Source: Paludibacteraceae bacterium (GTDB lineage Bacteria > Bacteroidota > Bacteroidia > Bacteroidales > Paludibacteraceae). From it: a stretch of DNA of 64,000 nt. Each line of letters begins with the position of its first letter. Within the stretch, counting starts at the first letter, position 1. The stretch is from contig JAFZLC010000030.1 of NCBI GenBank assembly GCA_017551675.1, positions 103,604 through 167,603 of the forward strand, written 5' to 3'. A program made the translations under genes and the position numbers. Below the pieces are notes generated by a model. That model did no database searches and was not told the DNA's origin. It saw only the letters and a program-made list of their open reading frames with translations. Below are positions 1-9,737 of the stretch, in pieces.

Positions 1-1
1 T

Positions 2-2572
2 GGTGTGATGACGGGCGAGGTGACTTCAACAATTGAATCTCAACAAGATATTCAGTTTGTTGTTTCAAAAACGGGTAAATGTCCTGCATTAGTGGGCGTA
101 GACTTTATCAATGCGACAGGTTCTTCTGCTTCTGAAACTTGGGCACAAACGTATACGAATTCCACCATCGCCTTGGCTAAGGAGGTATGGTCGAAAGGTG
201 GAATACCTGCTTATTGTTGGCATTGGCGTGTGGGAACGAGCGATACTTATAAAACATACGATTATACACTTGCTTTTCAATCGGGTAGTACAACTGAGTT
301 TGATACCTCTTCTGATTGTTACAAGACACTCATCAACGATATGAATAAGGTGGCTGATATGCTACTTCAATTGCAGGATGCGGGTGTGGCTGTCTTATGG
401 CGTCCATTTCACGAAGGTGCTGGCGGATGGTTCTGGTGGGGTCTGTATGGTGCCGAGCGCTATAAAGCATTGTATCGCTTGATGTATAACCAGTTTGTGA
501 ATGTTAAAGGTGTGAAGAACTGTATTTGGGTATGGAATGTTGAAAGAGATTGCACCTTGAGTAATAAAACATACGGTTATCAGGATTTAACCTCTACCTG
601 GTATCCAGGTGACGAATATGTTGACATTATTGGTGTGGATATCTATGCTGATGCCTTTGATTATGGTTCTCAGAAGAACTATTATAATAAAATGAAGGAG
701 TTGTTTGGCGACAACAAAATGTTTGCATTAACAGAAAATGGTCCAATGCCTGACGTTGATAATATGTTGAAGGATAATGCCTTGTGGTCATATATAATGC
801 CTTGGTATGAGACATGGAATGGTGGCTTTTTGAGTCAGACTTCTGATGCTCAGTGGAAAAAATTCATGACAGACTCCCATGTGTATACGTTGAGTGATAT
901 GACGGGGTGGGGGACATACGTTGATTTGGAAGAGCAAGCATGTGAACAATCGGCTGCAAAAGGTATATACGAGGTAGAATGTGGTACAGATAATAAAGCT
1001 TCTGCGGTATCTGTTTCTCAATATTCTGGTAAGGGCGTTTTGAATTTGCAAAACGAAGATGATTATGTATCCATCAATATTTCTGTTGAAAAAAAAGGGG
1101 CATATAAGGTGTATGTTGGTTACAACTCCATATTTGGGTTCAAACAGATTGATTGTGCTGTGAATGAGGTGAGTGGGACCGCTAATCTGGGGAAGTCTTC
1201 AACGGATCCTGAAGTGGATGCAAAAGGGGAAACGCTTGTTGGAACCTTTGATTTTAAAGCAGGAGATAATACGGTAAAGTTAACACCAATATGGACGTGG
1301 GCTGTAGTTGATTATCTACGTATAGAAGAAGATGAAAATTCTACCTCTTTTGTTTTTGAAACCTCTGATGTAGATGGTTTTAAGGTAAGTGGATCTAAAT
1401 TGTTAGACCATTGTGGTGAGGAGTTTGTCATGCGAGGAGTGAATCTCGCCTATACGTGGTATAAAAGCTCAGCCTATGCCCAATTGGAAGCCATTCATAA
1501 ATATGGAGCCAATGCAGTGAGAATTGTCTTGACAGATGGTAAAGGATATGGTGTATCGGCAGATGATGCGGCCTCTGTTAAACAACTGATAGAGAAATGC
1601 AAAGAATATGGTATGGTTGCCATTTTGGAGGTGCACGATGAAACGGGAAGTGATAAGATTTCTGACTTGCTGGATGCAGCTCAATATTTTGCAAATCTTT
1701 CCTCTGTTTTAAAGGGAACCGAGTCGTATGTCTTGATTAATATTGCTAATGAGTGGCATAATTCATCTGCTGCTACCAATTGGCGTGACGGATACAAAGA
1801 GGCTATACCAGTGATTCGCAACGCGGGACTTCGTCATTGCATTATGGTGGATGCAGGTGGATATGGGCAAAGTGCAGCCACAATTCATAGTTATGGGAAA
1901 GAGGTCTTGGCAGCAGATCCAGAGAATAATGTTCTTTTTTCCATTCATATGTATGGTTCGGCAGGTAATACTAATAAGGTACAATCAAATATTGATGGTG
2001 TAATCAATCAAGACTTAGCACTATGTATAGGCGAGTTTGGATGGTTTCACAGTGATGGTGATGTAGACGAGGAAAAGATTCTTTCATATTGTGCTGCAAA
2101 GAACGTAGGATGGTTGGCATGGTCATGGTATGGCAATGGCAGTCCCGTTGAATATTTGGACTTAGTAAAGGATGCTACTGCAGATCCTGTATTGGCATCA
2201 TATTCAAATATATCTATCTCCAATTGGAATAATACGATGACTTATACAGCATCTGGTGATTGGGGAAAGTTGATTACGGATACATGGAAAAAGGAATCTA
2301 AAATAGCGAATTTGGTTAAGTGTGGAAGTACTGATGTGAATCAGCAATATATCGAAAATCACGATGTAATTGCATATTTCACTAATCATGGAGATAAATT
2401 ACATATTATCTCTAAGAAATATGCGAGTGTAACAGTTATGGATGTAACCGGGAAAACCGTATATTCAGGATCTGTAGAGAAAGGAGATTCAACTATCCCA
2501 TCCGCTAACTGGATGAATGGTTTGTATCTCATCTCTATGGATCAACAAATCACCCTTAAAATTGTGAAGTGA
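2..2572 (+). CDS. GH26-CBM-GH5 bifunctional secreted mannanase (5' end outside window)
   Basis: Secreted beta-mannan-degrading enzyme, cut by the window edge: the frame is open to base 2 and no signal peptide is present. Numbering residues from the GTG at 5, residues 1 to about 300 are a GH26 domain with the acid/base Glu137 in RPFHE and the nucleophile Glu244 in LTENG. About 315-445 is a CBM35/CBM6-like beta-sandwich (it begins IYEVECG). About 455-740 is a GH5 domain with Glu583 in NIANEW and Glu677 in CIGEF. The last ~80 residues (VTVMDVTGKTVYSG, then NGLYLI, ending KIVK) resemble a type A T9SS sorting domain, so cell-surface or secreted location is likely. Two catalytic modules in one chain suggest endo-mannanase plus a second mannanase or glucanase activity. 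A strong terminator follows the stop. The GH families are clear; the exact substrate of the GH5 half is inferred. Confidence 0.9.
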   Translation, partial: GVMTGEVTSTIESQQDIQFVVSKTGKCPALVGVDFINATGSSASETWAQTYTNSTIALAKEVWSKGGIPAYCWHWRVGTSDTYKTYDYTLAFQSGSTTEFDTSSDCYKTLINDMNKVADMLLQLQDAGVAVLWRPFHEGAGGWFWWGLYGAERYKALYRLMYNQFVNVKGVKNCIWVWNVERDCTLSNKTYGYQDLTSTWYPGDEYVDIIGVDIYADAFDYGSQKNYYNKMKELFGDNKMFALTENGPMPDVDNMLKDNALWSYIMPWYETWNGGFLSQTSDAQWKKFMTDSHVYTLSDMTGWGTYVDLEEQACEQSAAKGIYEVECGTDNKASAVSVSQYSGKGVLNLQNEDDYVSINISVEKKGAYKVYVGYNSIFGFKQIDCAVNEVSGTANLGKSSTDPEVDAKGETLVGTFDFKAGDNTVKLTPIWTWAVVDYLRIEEDENSTSFVFETSDVDGFKVSGSKLLDHCGEEFVMRGVNLAYTWYKSSAYAQLEAIHKYGANAVRIVLTDGKGYGVSADDAASVKQLIEKCKEYGMVAILEVHDETGSDKISDLLDAAQYFANLSSVLKGTESYVLINIANEWHNSSAATNWRDGYKEAIPVIRNAGLRHCIMVDAGGYGQSAATIHSYGKEVLAADPENNVLFSIHMYGSAGNTNKVQSNIDGVINQDLALCIGEFGWFHSDGDVDEEKILSYCAAKNVGWLAWSWYGNGSPVEYLDLVKDATADPVLASYSNISISNWNNTMTYTASGDWGKLITDTWKKESKIANLVKCGSTDVNQQYIENHDVIAYFTNHGDKLHIISKKYASVTVMDVTGKTVYSGSVEKGDSTIPSANWMNGLYLISMDQQITLKIVK

Positions 2573-2594
2573 ATGTGAATTAAGCCTTTGAAAA

Positions 2595-2636
2595 GAGTAG
2601 GCGGTCATTGTGAAATGACCGCCTGCTCGTTTTTTG
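2595..2636 (+). terminator. Intrinsic terminator after the GH26-GH5 gene
   Basis: A 15-bp stem (2595-2609 with 2614-2628, one G-U pair) closed by the GNRA-type loop GTGA, followed by GTTTTTTG. It sits 22 bases after the stop codon. Confidence 0.85.
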
Positions 2637-2660
2637 TATAGTAGGGTTTGTCCCTAAAAT

Positions 2661-4034
2661 TTAGTTTTGAATACTATCTTTAAGATTTATAACACCTTCA
2701 TAATTCTTAGAATCTGTCAAATCCACTACGAATTTATATGGATACATCTTAATGGTGTATTTTTTCGTTTTCATGTTATTAAAGAGTAGCTCTATGTCGA
2801 ATGGACAAATACAATCGCATATATCATTTTCCATACTTTCTGTCACAGTAATATTATTTGCTTCATCTATTGTAGTTGTATAGATAAACTGTGTACAGCA
2901 AGAGGATACACGTTTGAAATATTTTATGCTCAACAATTCTTTTTCCGGATTATAACTATATTTAACGCTATCTTCCTGTTCAATTACAATTGCATCAGTG
3001 TTTTGATTGTTGTTGATACTATCATTTCCTACCTCATTCTTGCTGCATTGTCCTAATGCGTGTATAATTGGCAACTTCTCAACTTGGTTGGCATAGATGA
3101 TTCCACTTGCTGAAGCTGACAAGTCAATTTTAAATTTGTAGTTATCCCATTCAATGGTATACTCTCTTTTCTTCATTCCTCGGAATGTAGCTGAAACGTC
3201 GTATGTGCATAAACATTTGCATACATCATCCTTTAATGAAACGGTTTTCAATTTGATGTTTGGAATGGAAGAATTCGGATCCAATATTGCTGCAAGTGAG
3301 TCGCAACAATTAGATTCGAAATTGATAAAGGTAATGGTTCCAGTTCCACTTTTTAGATCGAAGTCATATTTGAACATCTCTGAATTTTCAGCTCTTTTCT
3401 CTTCATTTACTCCTTTCCCTTCTTCCATGTCGTATGGAGATCCTTTACATTCGGAACTTCTGCTATTAACCATGTCGATGTCATAGAACATAGTAGAAGG
3501 TATACTATCTAAATTTAATGAGGGTATTATACGTCCTGATGTTCCTATTGATAAATCGATGGTTGTATCGATTATGTCAGTAGCTATAATTCTATACTTT
3601 TTTTCCTCTATTCCAGATATTTCATATATTATGCTGTGAGAGCAGAGACAATTACAGGCCGCATGTCCTGTTACTTTCGGAGTCAGGGTGATTGTGTTGT
3701 CAGATGTGGTGATGTCACCACTCAATGTATCACAACAGTTTATGATAATGTTGTTGATAGTAATGGTTCCGGTTCCGCTTTCTAAATCGAAATTGAATGT
3801 AATATAATTATTAGCGGGTCTGGCATTTGTGTCGTTTGATTCATTACACTCAGTTGCTTTAACGAAACGTCCATGTAATCCTGGAGTTGCAGGCTTTTCA
3901 AACAAGATGGAGTCGGGACGAGAATCATTTATTTGATAAATTATCTCTCCCCCTTTGTACACATAAAATTGTGCTTGTAAATTTGTTATGCTCATCCCTA
4001 TCAGAGCGAATAACACTAAAAAAATTTTCTTCAT
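2661..4034 (-). CDS. Secreted protein with three CC/CxCxC cysteine repeats
   Basis: Function not recognised. The 457-residue protein begins with a signal peptide ending LQAQ, so it is exported. After a short stretch ending in PDSILF, a motif common at the N-terminus of Bacteroidales secreted proteins, it contains three divergent copies of a ~100-residue beta-rich unit. Each unit starts with a strand pair such as FDLESGTGTITI and carries five cysteines: an adjacent pair (100-101, 243-244, 379-380) and, 27-29 residues later, CxCxC (127/129/131, 272/274/276, 406/408/410). Each then ends with a KKYxI strand and a V/IDLS-type strand. The strict cysteine spacing suggests disulfides or metal binding. 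No lipobox is seen. The next gene upstream on the same strand (4062-4673) is only 27 bases away, so the two probably form an operon. Confidence 0.75.
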   Translation of the reverse strand: MKKIFLVLFALIGMSITNLQAQFYVYKGGEIIYQINDSRPDSILFEKPATPGLHGRFVKATECNESNDTNARPANNYITFNFDLESGTGTITINNIIINCCDTLSGDITTSDNTITLTPKVTGHAACNCLCSHSIIYEISGIEEKKYRIIATDIIDTTIDLSIGTSGRIIPSLNLDSIPSTMFYDIDMVNSRSSECKGSPYDMEEGKGVNEEKRAENSEMFKYDFDLKSGTGTITFINFESNCCDSLAAILDPNSSIPNIKLKTVSLKDDVCKCLCTYDVSATFRGMKKREYTIEWDNYKFKIDLSASASGIIYANQVEKLPIIHALGQCSKNEVGNDSINNNQNTDAIVIEQEDSVKYSYNPEKELLSIKYFKRVSSCCTQFIYTTTIDEANNITVTESMENDICDCICPFDIELLFNNMKTKKYTIKMYPYKFVVDLTDSKNYEGVINLKDSIQN

Positions 4035-4061
4035 AAATATACTATATTTGGTTACTAATAA

Positions 4062-4673
4062 TTATTTCAAAAGGAGTATAATCAAAAGTATAACACTAAC
4101 TACACTAATTCCTACTAAAAAGAATGTTATTTGTTTATTTTGTTTCTCTAATTCCGTTGCTCTATTTTTCACTTCATCCAATGCTTGTTTCATCTCTGTA
4201 ACTTCCTTAACATCAGCTTGAAGATCAATCATAGTTGATTGAAGTTGCTGTACATCAGTTGATAGAGAGGATAGGGAAGTGGTGAGTTCTTGCACTTTCT
4301 CTGTTGTTTTATTGGCTTGCTCTTCCATGCTCTCTTTTAATTGGGTATTGGAAGAATTAATCTGACTGCTAATCGTATTTTCTATAGCTTGATTTGAAGT
4401 GGCAATCTCATTTGTCTTCTCTTCAATCTTTCTCAATGCTTCAGCTAAATGGGATGAGTCAAACAACTTATCACCCTCCTCTTTAGCTTTGTCTTTTACT
4501 TTGTTGGTAATCTCCGTTATGATGGATGTCTCTTCTTTGGGAGATTCTGTTTGAGACGAATCTTCTGTTTGTGGATTCTCTTCTTTTTTACTCTCCTTTT
4601 CTGTCATCTTCTCAATGCTGTTAATCCCTTCTTTAACGAAGTCGATAACTTTTGTTAATTTATCTATATCCAT
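4062..4673 (-). CDS. Tail-anchored coiled-coil membrane protein
   Basis: Unrecognised 203-residue protein. Residues 1-50 are charged and low in complexity (runs of E, K, S). About 50-180 is a long coiled coil with heptad-like spacing and many Q, S and T. The C-terminus is one hydrophobic helix (about 183-202, ending LLIILLLK) with almost nothing after it, the layout of a C-tail-anchored protein with the coil in the cytoplasm. The architecture resembles phage-tail or apolipoprotein-like coils, but no family can be named. It precedes the cysteine-repeat protein by 27 bases on the same strand and is likely co-transcribed with it. Confidence 0.7.
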   Translation of the reverse strand: MDIDKLTKVIDFVKEGINSIEKMTEKESKKEENPQTEDSSQTESPKEETSIITEITNKVKDKAKEEGDKLFDSSHLAEALRKIEEKTNEIATSNQAIENTISSQINSSNTQLKESMEEQANKTTEKVQELTTSLSSLSTDVQQLQSTMIDLQADVKEVTEMKQALDEVKNRATELEKQNKQITFFLVGISVVSVILLIILLLK

Positions 4674-5105
4674 ATCCTTCTATTTTTATGTGGTCCCACA
4701 AAATCCACTGATTGCGTTATTTTTGAATGCCTAATTTTGTAAAAAAATTGCAAAAATTTGTGTAAATGTATGAAAAACTTGAGAAAAACGAAATTTTATT
4801 TACGGTATTTTTTGTCTACGGATTATTTAAATTCTGTGAATTTAGAGAATGCAACTTATTTGTTCCATATTTATTTATTCATTTCATAAAAAATATCAAC
4901 TTCTGATTTGTGATATTCAAGATTTTATAAATTTGTAGCTGTAAAAATTTAGGCTTAATACATACATAATGATTTCGTTTGCTGATAAGGTTTTCCATAA
5001 AAAGATTCGAAAATTGATCGGCAAAAAACACCTCGTTTTAATGTGTGTTTTCTATTACACATACATAATAACCGTTTTTTGGGTGTTGAACGGGAACTGA
5101 TTGAT
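4674..5105. other. AT-rich divergent intergenic region
   Basis: About 430 bases between the minus-strand coiled-coil gene and the plus-strand acetyltransferase. A -7-like box TAAATTTG lies at 4928-4935, with TTTG at 4907-4910 (17-base spacing, slightly short), and is a plausible plus-strand promoter. The reading frame running from 5043 up to the ATG at 5106 does not look like part of the protein. Nothing else is recognisable. Confidence 0.4.
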
Positions 5106-5714
5106 ATGAAAACGGAAATTGTCAAATTAAATGAATCGCTAATAAAAATTCCTATTCCCGAAAGTTACAGGGATTGTATGTCGTTGATAAGAAGTGATGA
5201 GTACAGATTGTCGGGCAAAAACGAATCTTCTTTGAAATTAATTTTGAAGAACTTTCATCCATTTAAAAATTCTGTTCTATTTTGGTTACGATTAAGCCAA
5301 TATAGAGAGGGTTGGTTGTTTTGGTTTTGTCGCTTTATGCATCTATATGCTTCTAAACGATATCATGTTCAAATAAGTCCTTTGTCTAAAATAGGATATG
5401 GCTTTTTCATTGGTCATGGAATCAGTATGATTGTCAACTCTGGTACAACGATTGGCAACAATGTTAATTTGTCACAATTTTTGAATATAGGGACGAATCA
5501 TGAGACACCGGCAATTATTGGTGACAATGTATATATAGGTCCGATGGTATGCATTGTAGAGGATGTGAAAATTGGTAGTAATTCTACAATTGGTGCTGGA
5601 GCAGTGGTCACAAAGGATGTCCCTGAAAATGCCACTGTTGTTGGTGTCCCTGCTAAAGTCTTGAATTATAATGATCCAGGTCGGTATATAATCAATCGTT
5701 TTGAAGTGGAATGA
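5106..5714 (+). CDS. Left-handed beta-helix acetyltransferase, serine acetyltransferase-like
   Basis: Predicted cytoplasmic O-acetyltransferase using acetyl-CoA. The 202-residue product has a helical N-terminus followed by hexapeptide repeats (GYGFFIGHGISMIVN, then IGNNVNLSQ, IGDNVYIGPMV, IGSNSTIGAGAVVTKDVP) ending in the GVPAKVL signature of CysE/NodL/CapG-type enzymes. The ATG at 5106 is preferred over the upstream in-frame start at 5043, because residues before MKTEIVKLN do not look like this family. The stop overlaps the start of the next gene by four bases (ATGA), so the two are translationally coupled. It may act in cysteine synthesis or in acetylating a surface polysaccharide; coupling to a polysaccharide-type sensor favours the latter, but this is inference. 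Confidence 0.8.
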   Translation: MKTEIVKLNESLIKIPIPESYRDCMSLIRSDEYRLSGKNESSLKLILKNFHPFKNSVLFWLRLSQYREGWLFWFCRFMHLYASKRYHVQISPLSKIGYGFFIGHGISMIVNSGTTIGNNVNLSQFLNIGTNHETPAIIGDNVYIGPMVCIVEDVKIGSNSTIGAGAVVTKDVPENATVVGVPAKVLNYNDPGRYIINRFEVE

Positions 5715-8700
5715 TACGATTTTTGAAAATAATATTGGTAGTATTTCTCTTTGTGCCGATTTCTCTTATGGCAAAAGAGGAGAGGATGCTTTTTTCTCAC
5801 TATATGATGGAGGATGGATTGTGTAGCAATGCAGTAAATGACATTGTTCAGGATTCAATGGGCTTCACTTGGATTGCCACGGTTAACGGTGTTAGTCGTT
5901 TCGATGGCTCTCGTTTTGTCAACTATACGGTGGATCAATATCCAGAGATTCTTACGAATGACTTGAAAAGAGTATTTATCCTTCCTAATGGGAAACTAAC
6001 CGTTTCGAGTTCTCATAGCGTCTTGTCTTCTTATGATTATGAAACAAACTCCTTTTCTGATGAGTCTGGTTTCATGGAGGATACTTCTTATAAGTATGAT
6101 ATCAATAATTATGTAACACAGAAGGATGGGAGAGGATTGCTCGCCACAGCACAAGGTGTTTTTCGTTTTGATAGGGATTCTAATCGGTTTGTTCATATTT
6201 TGCCTGAATTAATGCACTCGTATGTGTTGGATGTTACAACCGACTTCCAAAATCGTTATTGGGTGTTGGATTATGATGGCGTCTGTGTACTGGATGAGAG
6301 TGGGAGAGTGTTGCCTGACTACAACTTCAAACCTCAGATGAAGGAGATGATCGAACATCACTTATGGTTGGATGATTACCATTTATTGCTTAGTTCTCCT
6401 GTTGGTTCCCTTTGGATGGTGGAACTGGATAGGGATGGTACTATCCATCCTCCTCATAAGGTGTCTCTCCCTTTCCGTTATGTCTCCTGCATGGTGAAGG
6501 ACTCGACGGATATGGTTTGGATGGGTACGCTTGGAGATGGATTGTGGCAAGTGAACTTTAAAGATGGGAAGACAGATTGTGTCAAAATCATCCCGACAAA
6601 TGAAAATGAAGATGCACTGGCTAAGATCTCATCGTTATATTTGGATAAAAATAATAATCTGTGGATTACCTCTCTGGCAACAGGTGTGTGGAGAACCTCC
6701 CGTTTCTCTGATTCTCCATACTTGACGGCTAATTCGGTTGGAATTCCAACTGCCGTGGGTTCATGTTTTTCTGAAACTTCTGAGGGCGATATCCTGTTTG
6801 GAACCGATGGAATGGGACTTTTTTGGTTGGATTCCAATTTTCAAATCATTAAGAATTTTAATGTGACGAATGGTCTTTCTTCTAATAATATCATCACCAT
6901 TGCTAAACAATCTGATGGATCTTTCTTAATTGGATATTGGGGTGGCGTGACAGACCGAATCTGGCTTCACACAGGGAAGATTGAGAAAGTAACCTACGCT
7001 GGAATTGACCATCCTATCTTTACAACGAAATCTATCTTACCAACGAGAGATGGAACACTTTATGTGGCAACCTCCGGAAATGGTGTCTATGTAAATACGA
7101 ATGGTAAGTGGCAACGCATCTATCTCAGTGATCCTATGATGAATCCATACGATGATATATGGTGTGAATATCTAATGGAGGATCCTGCCGGCAATGTTCG
7201 TATCATCACCTCCCGAACGATTTGGAGCAATTTAAAGACACATTCAAAAACACATTTTCGTCCAATCTTCCCAGATGTGGATAAGACGAACACTCGTCAG
7301 CCATTGCATTTCAATCAGGCTCTCTTCCGAGATAGCTTATATGTTACTTCCAATCAAGGTGTTTATGTCTTTAATGCGGAGGACTCTTTGGTAAGGATTA
7401 TAGAGGGGGCTTATTCTTCCATATTGATGGACAATCAACAACGATTGTGGGTCTCTGGAACTAATGGTATTCAAACTCTCCCTGCTGATGGGGAAAAACA
7501 GATATCTATCAAATCATCTGATTTCCACCACTCCGACTATTTTACATCTCATGCCTCTTTCATATCCTCGTCGGGTAATTTATTCTTTGGTTGTCGCGAA
7601 GGATTTGTGTGTGTCAATCCTACTTATTCGAATCAACTCACACATCATTTCTTCTCCTTCTCTCGTATCGTTTCGTCGCATGGGAAATCATGGAGTTGTA
7701 GATCCGCCTCTCCAGTCAAATTGAAATATAATGACACTCATATAAAACTCTATTTTGATTTGGTGGATTATTCCCTAATGAATAAATCCTCTGTTTATTA
7801 TCGTATCTTAGAGTTGGATACTGCATGGATAGACTTGGAGGGAAAACGAGAGATAGAGATTTCATATCTCCCAACGGGCACATTCACTGTAGAGTTGTCG
7901 GCATCTTTTCTGAATGAGAAACAAGTTGCTGTTATGTCTCAAAAAATCACGGTTTTACCTCCATGGTGGAATACTACGCTTTTCCGTTTAATACTGGTTG
8001 TTTTATTATTGGGCTTGATATACTTGATAATATGTGCGAAAACGCATAGAGTGGAGCGTCAAAAGGCGAAACTGAGTGAGATGGTGGCGATTCGTACGGA
8101 AGAATTACGTCTTGTTAATGAGAATCTAAGTCAGAAAAATGAGGAGATAGAACGTAGAAACAAATCATTACTCGAATCGTTAAAGGAAAAGAATCAGCTG
8201 GTCTCTGTGATTGGTCACGACCTTAAAAATCCGATGTTTGCCATTGTTACCTCATTGAAAAGGCTTTTGACGAAACAATACTCTTTATCTGAACAACAGA
8301 CCATCCTCTCTAATGTGACAAGAGAATCTGAGTCATTGCAGAATGAGATGTTGAAACTGTTGCAGTGGTCGGCCGAGTCGGGTCTGGAGATGACCTTTCA
8401 GCCACAAAATTTTGATATGCCGAACTTGGTATCAGAAACAGTTTCCTTCTTAAATGGTTTGTTATCTGAGAAAAATATCACACTGACAGTTGAAGAGGAG
8501 TGTCAGAACCAGACCTATGCAGATCCGCGTATGGTATCCACAGTGGTGCGTAACTTGCTAACCAATGCGATTAAGTTCACTCCTGTCGGAAAGGGTATCA
8601 CGGTGAAGGTGTATGACTATGATGAGAATGGTCCGCTGGAGGAGACATGTGTACGTGTGATTGATCAGGGTATTGGAATGACGAGAGATCAAAGGGATAA

Positions 8701-9685
8701 TTTATTGAAGGGATATAACCACGTGTCTACTAAAGGAACAGAGGATGAGATGGGATTTGGATTAGGCTTCCAGATTGTGACAGACTTTGTTGATAAGAAC
8801 AATGGTACAATCAAGATAGAGAGTGTGCTGAATGAGGGTACTGATATCTCTGTTTATTTTCCTAAATCACAGGAGCAAAGAGTAAACGAGAGTGTTTCAG
8901 ACAATCAAGTACCCGTTACGGTTAGCGACGATGAGTTGTTGCAAGGTAAATCGATATTGGTGGTGGATGATGATCCGTTGATATTGTCTCATATGAGTGA
9001 GTTATTATCCAATTATGTGACTGTCTATCAAGCAGAAAACGGAGAAAAGGCCGTACGATTGGCCATGGAGAAGATACCAGATTTGATAGTGAGTGACATT
9101 GAAATGCCGAAGATGAATGGTATGGAGATGTATGAGGAATTGAAACGGAATCTATTGTCTGCTAATATTCCATTGATCTTTTTATCTGCTAAGAGTGATA
9201 TTGAGGTGCGTCGACAAAGTATGTCTTTAGGAGCTATTAGTTTTATTGCTAAACCATTTGAGGACAATGAGTTGTTGATGCAGATTGTCAATTTCTTGAG
9301 TTGGCAGCAGAAGAGGCAGATTCAGATGCTATCAAGGACGATAGAGGAGAAAGAGGTACCAAAAGACGATATCAATCCATTGTTGGACAGATTGATGGAG
9401 GTGATAAAAGAGAATTATAAGAATCCAGAATTCTCGTTTAATGACATCGCTAAGGGTATGGGAATGAGTAAATCAACCTTAGTGCGTAGATTGAAATCGT
9501 TGACCAATAAGAGTCCGATAGAGATTTTGTCAGAATATCGATTCTCATTGGCTAAGAGATTGGTGGAGAAAGGAGATATGCCGATTAGTGAGATAGCCTA
9601 TTCAGTTGGATTCAATGACCCATCATACTTTAGCAGAAGATTTAAGGAGTTGTATGGAGTGACACCGACTTCGCAGAAAAAATAG
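5711..9685 (+). CDS. Hybrid two-component system sensor-regulator (HTCS)
   Basis: Single-chain sensor and transcription factor of the Bacteroidota HTCS class, which usually senses an oligosaccharide in the periplasm and activates carbohydrate-use genes. In order: an N-terminal signal/anchor helix (1-21), a large two-part beta-propeller sensor (about 25-690, repeated motifs such as DGLWQVN and LWITSL), a Y_Y_Y-like domain (about 690-775), a transmembrane helix (about 778-798), a coiled coil, the histidine kinase with H-box His836 (IGHDLKNP), the N-box (RNLLTNAIKF) and G-boxes, a receiver domain with phospho-acceptor Asp1129 (VSDIEMP), and a C-terminal AraC-type HTH (about 1225-1324). The length of 1324 residues is normal for the family. 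It overlaps the acetyltransferase by four bases. No susC/susD pair lies in the window; the nearby mannanase is a candidate target by proximity only. Confidence 0.95.
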   Translation: MIRFLKIILVVFLFVPISLMAKEERMLFSHYMMEDGLCSNAVNDIVQDSMGFTWIATVNGVSRFDGSRFVNYTVDQYPEILTNDLKRVFILPNGKLTVSSSHSVLSSYDYETNSFSDESGFMEDTSYKYDINNYVTQKDGRGLLATAQGVFRFDRDSNRFVHILPELMHSYVLDVTTDFQNRYWVLDYDGVCVLDESGRVLPDYNFKPQMKEMIEHHLWLDDYHLLLSSPVGSLWMVELDRDGTIHPPHKVSLPFRYVSCMVKDSTDMVWMGTLGDGLWQVNFKDGKTDCVKIIPTNENEDALAKISSLYLDKNNNLWITSLATGVWRTSRFSDSPYLTANSVGIPTAVGSCFSETSEGDILFGTDGMGLFWLDSNFQIIKNFNVTNGLSSNNIITIAKQSDGSFLIGYWGGVTDRIWLHTGKIEKVTYAGIDHPIFTTKSILPTRDGTLYVATSGNGVYVNTNGKWQRIYLSDPMMNPYDDIWCEYLMEDPAGNVRIITSRTIWSNLKTHSKTHFRPIFPDVDKTNTRQPLHFNQALFRDSLYVTSNQGVYVFNAEDSLVRIIEGAYSSILMDNQQRLWVSGTNGIQTLPADGEKQISIKSSDFHHSDYFTSHASFISSSGNLFFGCREGFVCVNPTYSNQLTHHFFSFSRIVSSHGKSWSCRSASPVKLKYNDTHIKLYFDLVDYSLMNKSSVYYRILELDTAWIDLEGKREIEISYLPTGTFTVELSASFLNEKQVAVMSQKITVLPPWWNTTLFRLILVVLLLGLIYLIICAKTHRVERQKAKLSEMVAIRTEELRLVNENLSQKNEEIERRNKSLLESLKEKNQLVSVIGHDLKNPMFAIVTSLKRLLTKQYSLSEQQTILSNVTRESESLQNEMLKLLQWSAESGLEMTFQPQNFDMPNLVSETVSFLNGLLSEKNITLTVEEECQNQTYADPRMVSTVVRNLLTNAIKFTPVGKGITVKVYDYDENGPLEETCVRVIDQGIGMTRDQRDNLLKGYNHVSTKGTEDEMGFGLGFQIVTDFVDKNNGTIKIESVLNEGTDISVYFPKSQEQRVNESVSDNQVPVTVSDDELLQGKSILVVDDDPLILSHMSELLSNYVTVYQAENGEKAVRLAMEKIPDLIVSDIEMPKMNGMEMYEELKRNLLSANIPLIFLSAKSDIEVRRQSMSLGAISFIAKPFEDNELLMQIVNFLSWQQKRQIQMLSRTIEEKEVPKDDINPLLDRLMEVIKENYKNPEFSFNDIAKGMGMSKSTLVRRLKSLTNKSPIEILSEYRFSLAKRLVEKGDMPISEIAYSVGFNDPSYFSRRFKELYGVTPTSQKK

Positions 9686-9690
9686 GGTTA

Positions 9691-9719
9691 GGTGATTTTA
9701 TTTGAAATCATCTCTTTTC
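9691..9719 (+). terminator. Probable terminator after the HTCS gene
   Basis: Stem GGTGATTT/AAATCATC (9691-9698 with 9705-9712, one wobble pair), six-base loop, followed by a T-rich tract. Confidence 0.5.
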
Positions 9720-9737
9720 TGTGAAAAGGATGCGTAA

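Noticed and set aside
5043..5105. Longer acetyltransferase start at 5043
   Set aside because: The extra 21 residues (MCFLLHIHNNRF...) do not look like the family; ATG 5106 begins a normal N-terminus.
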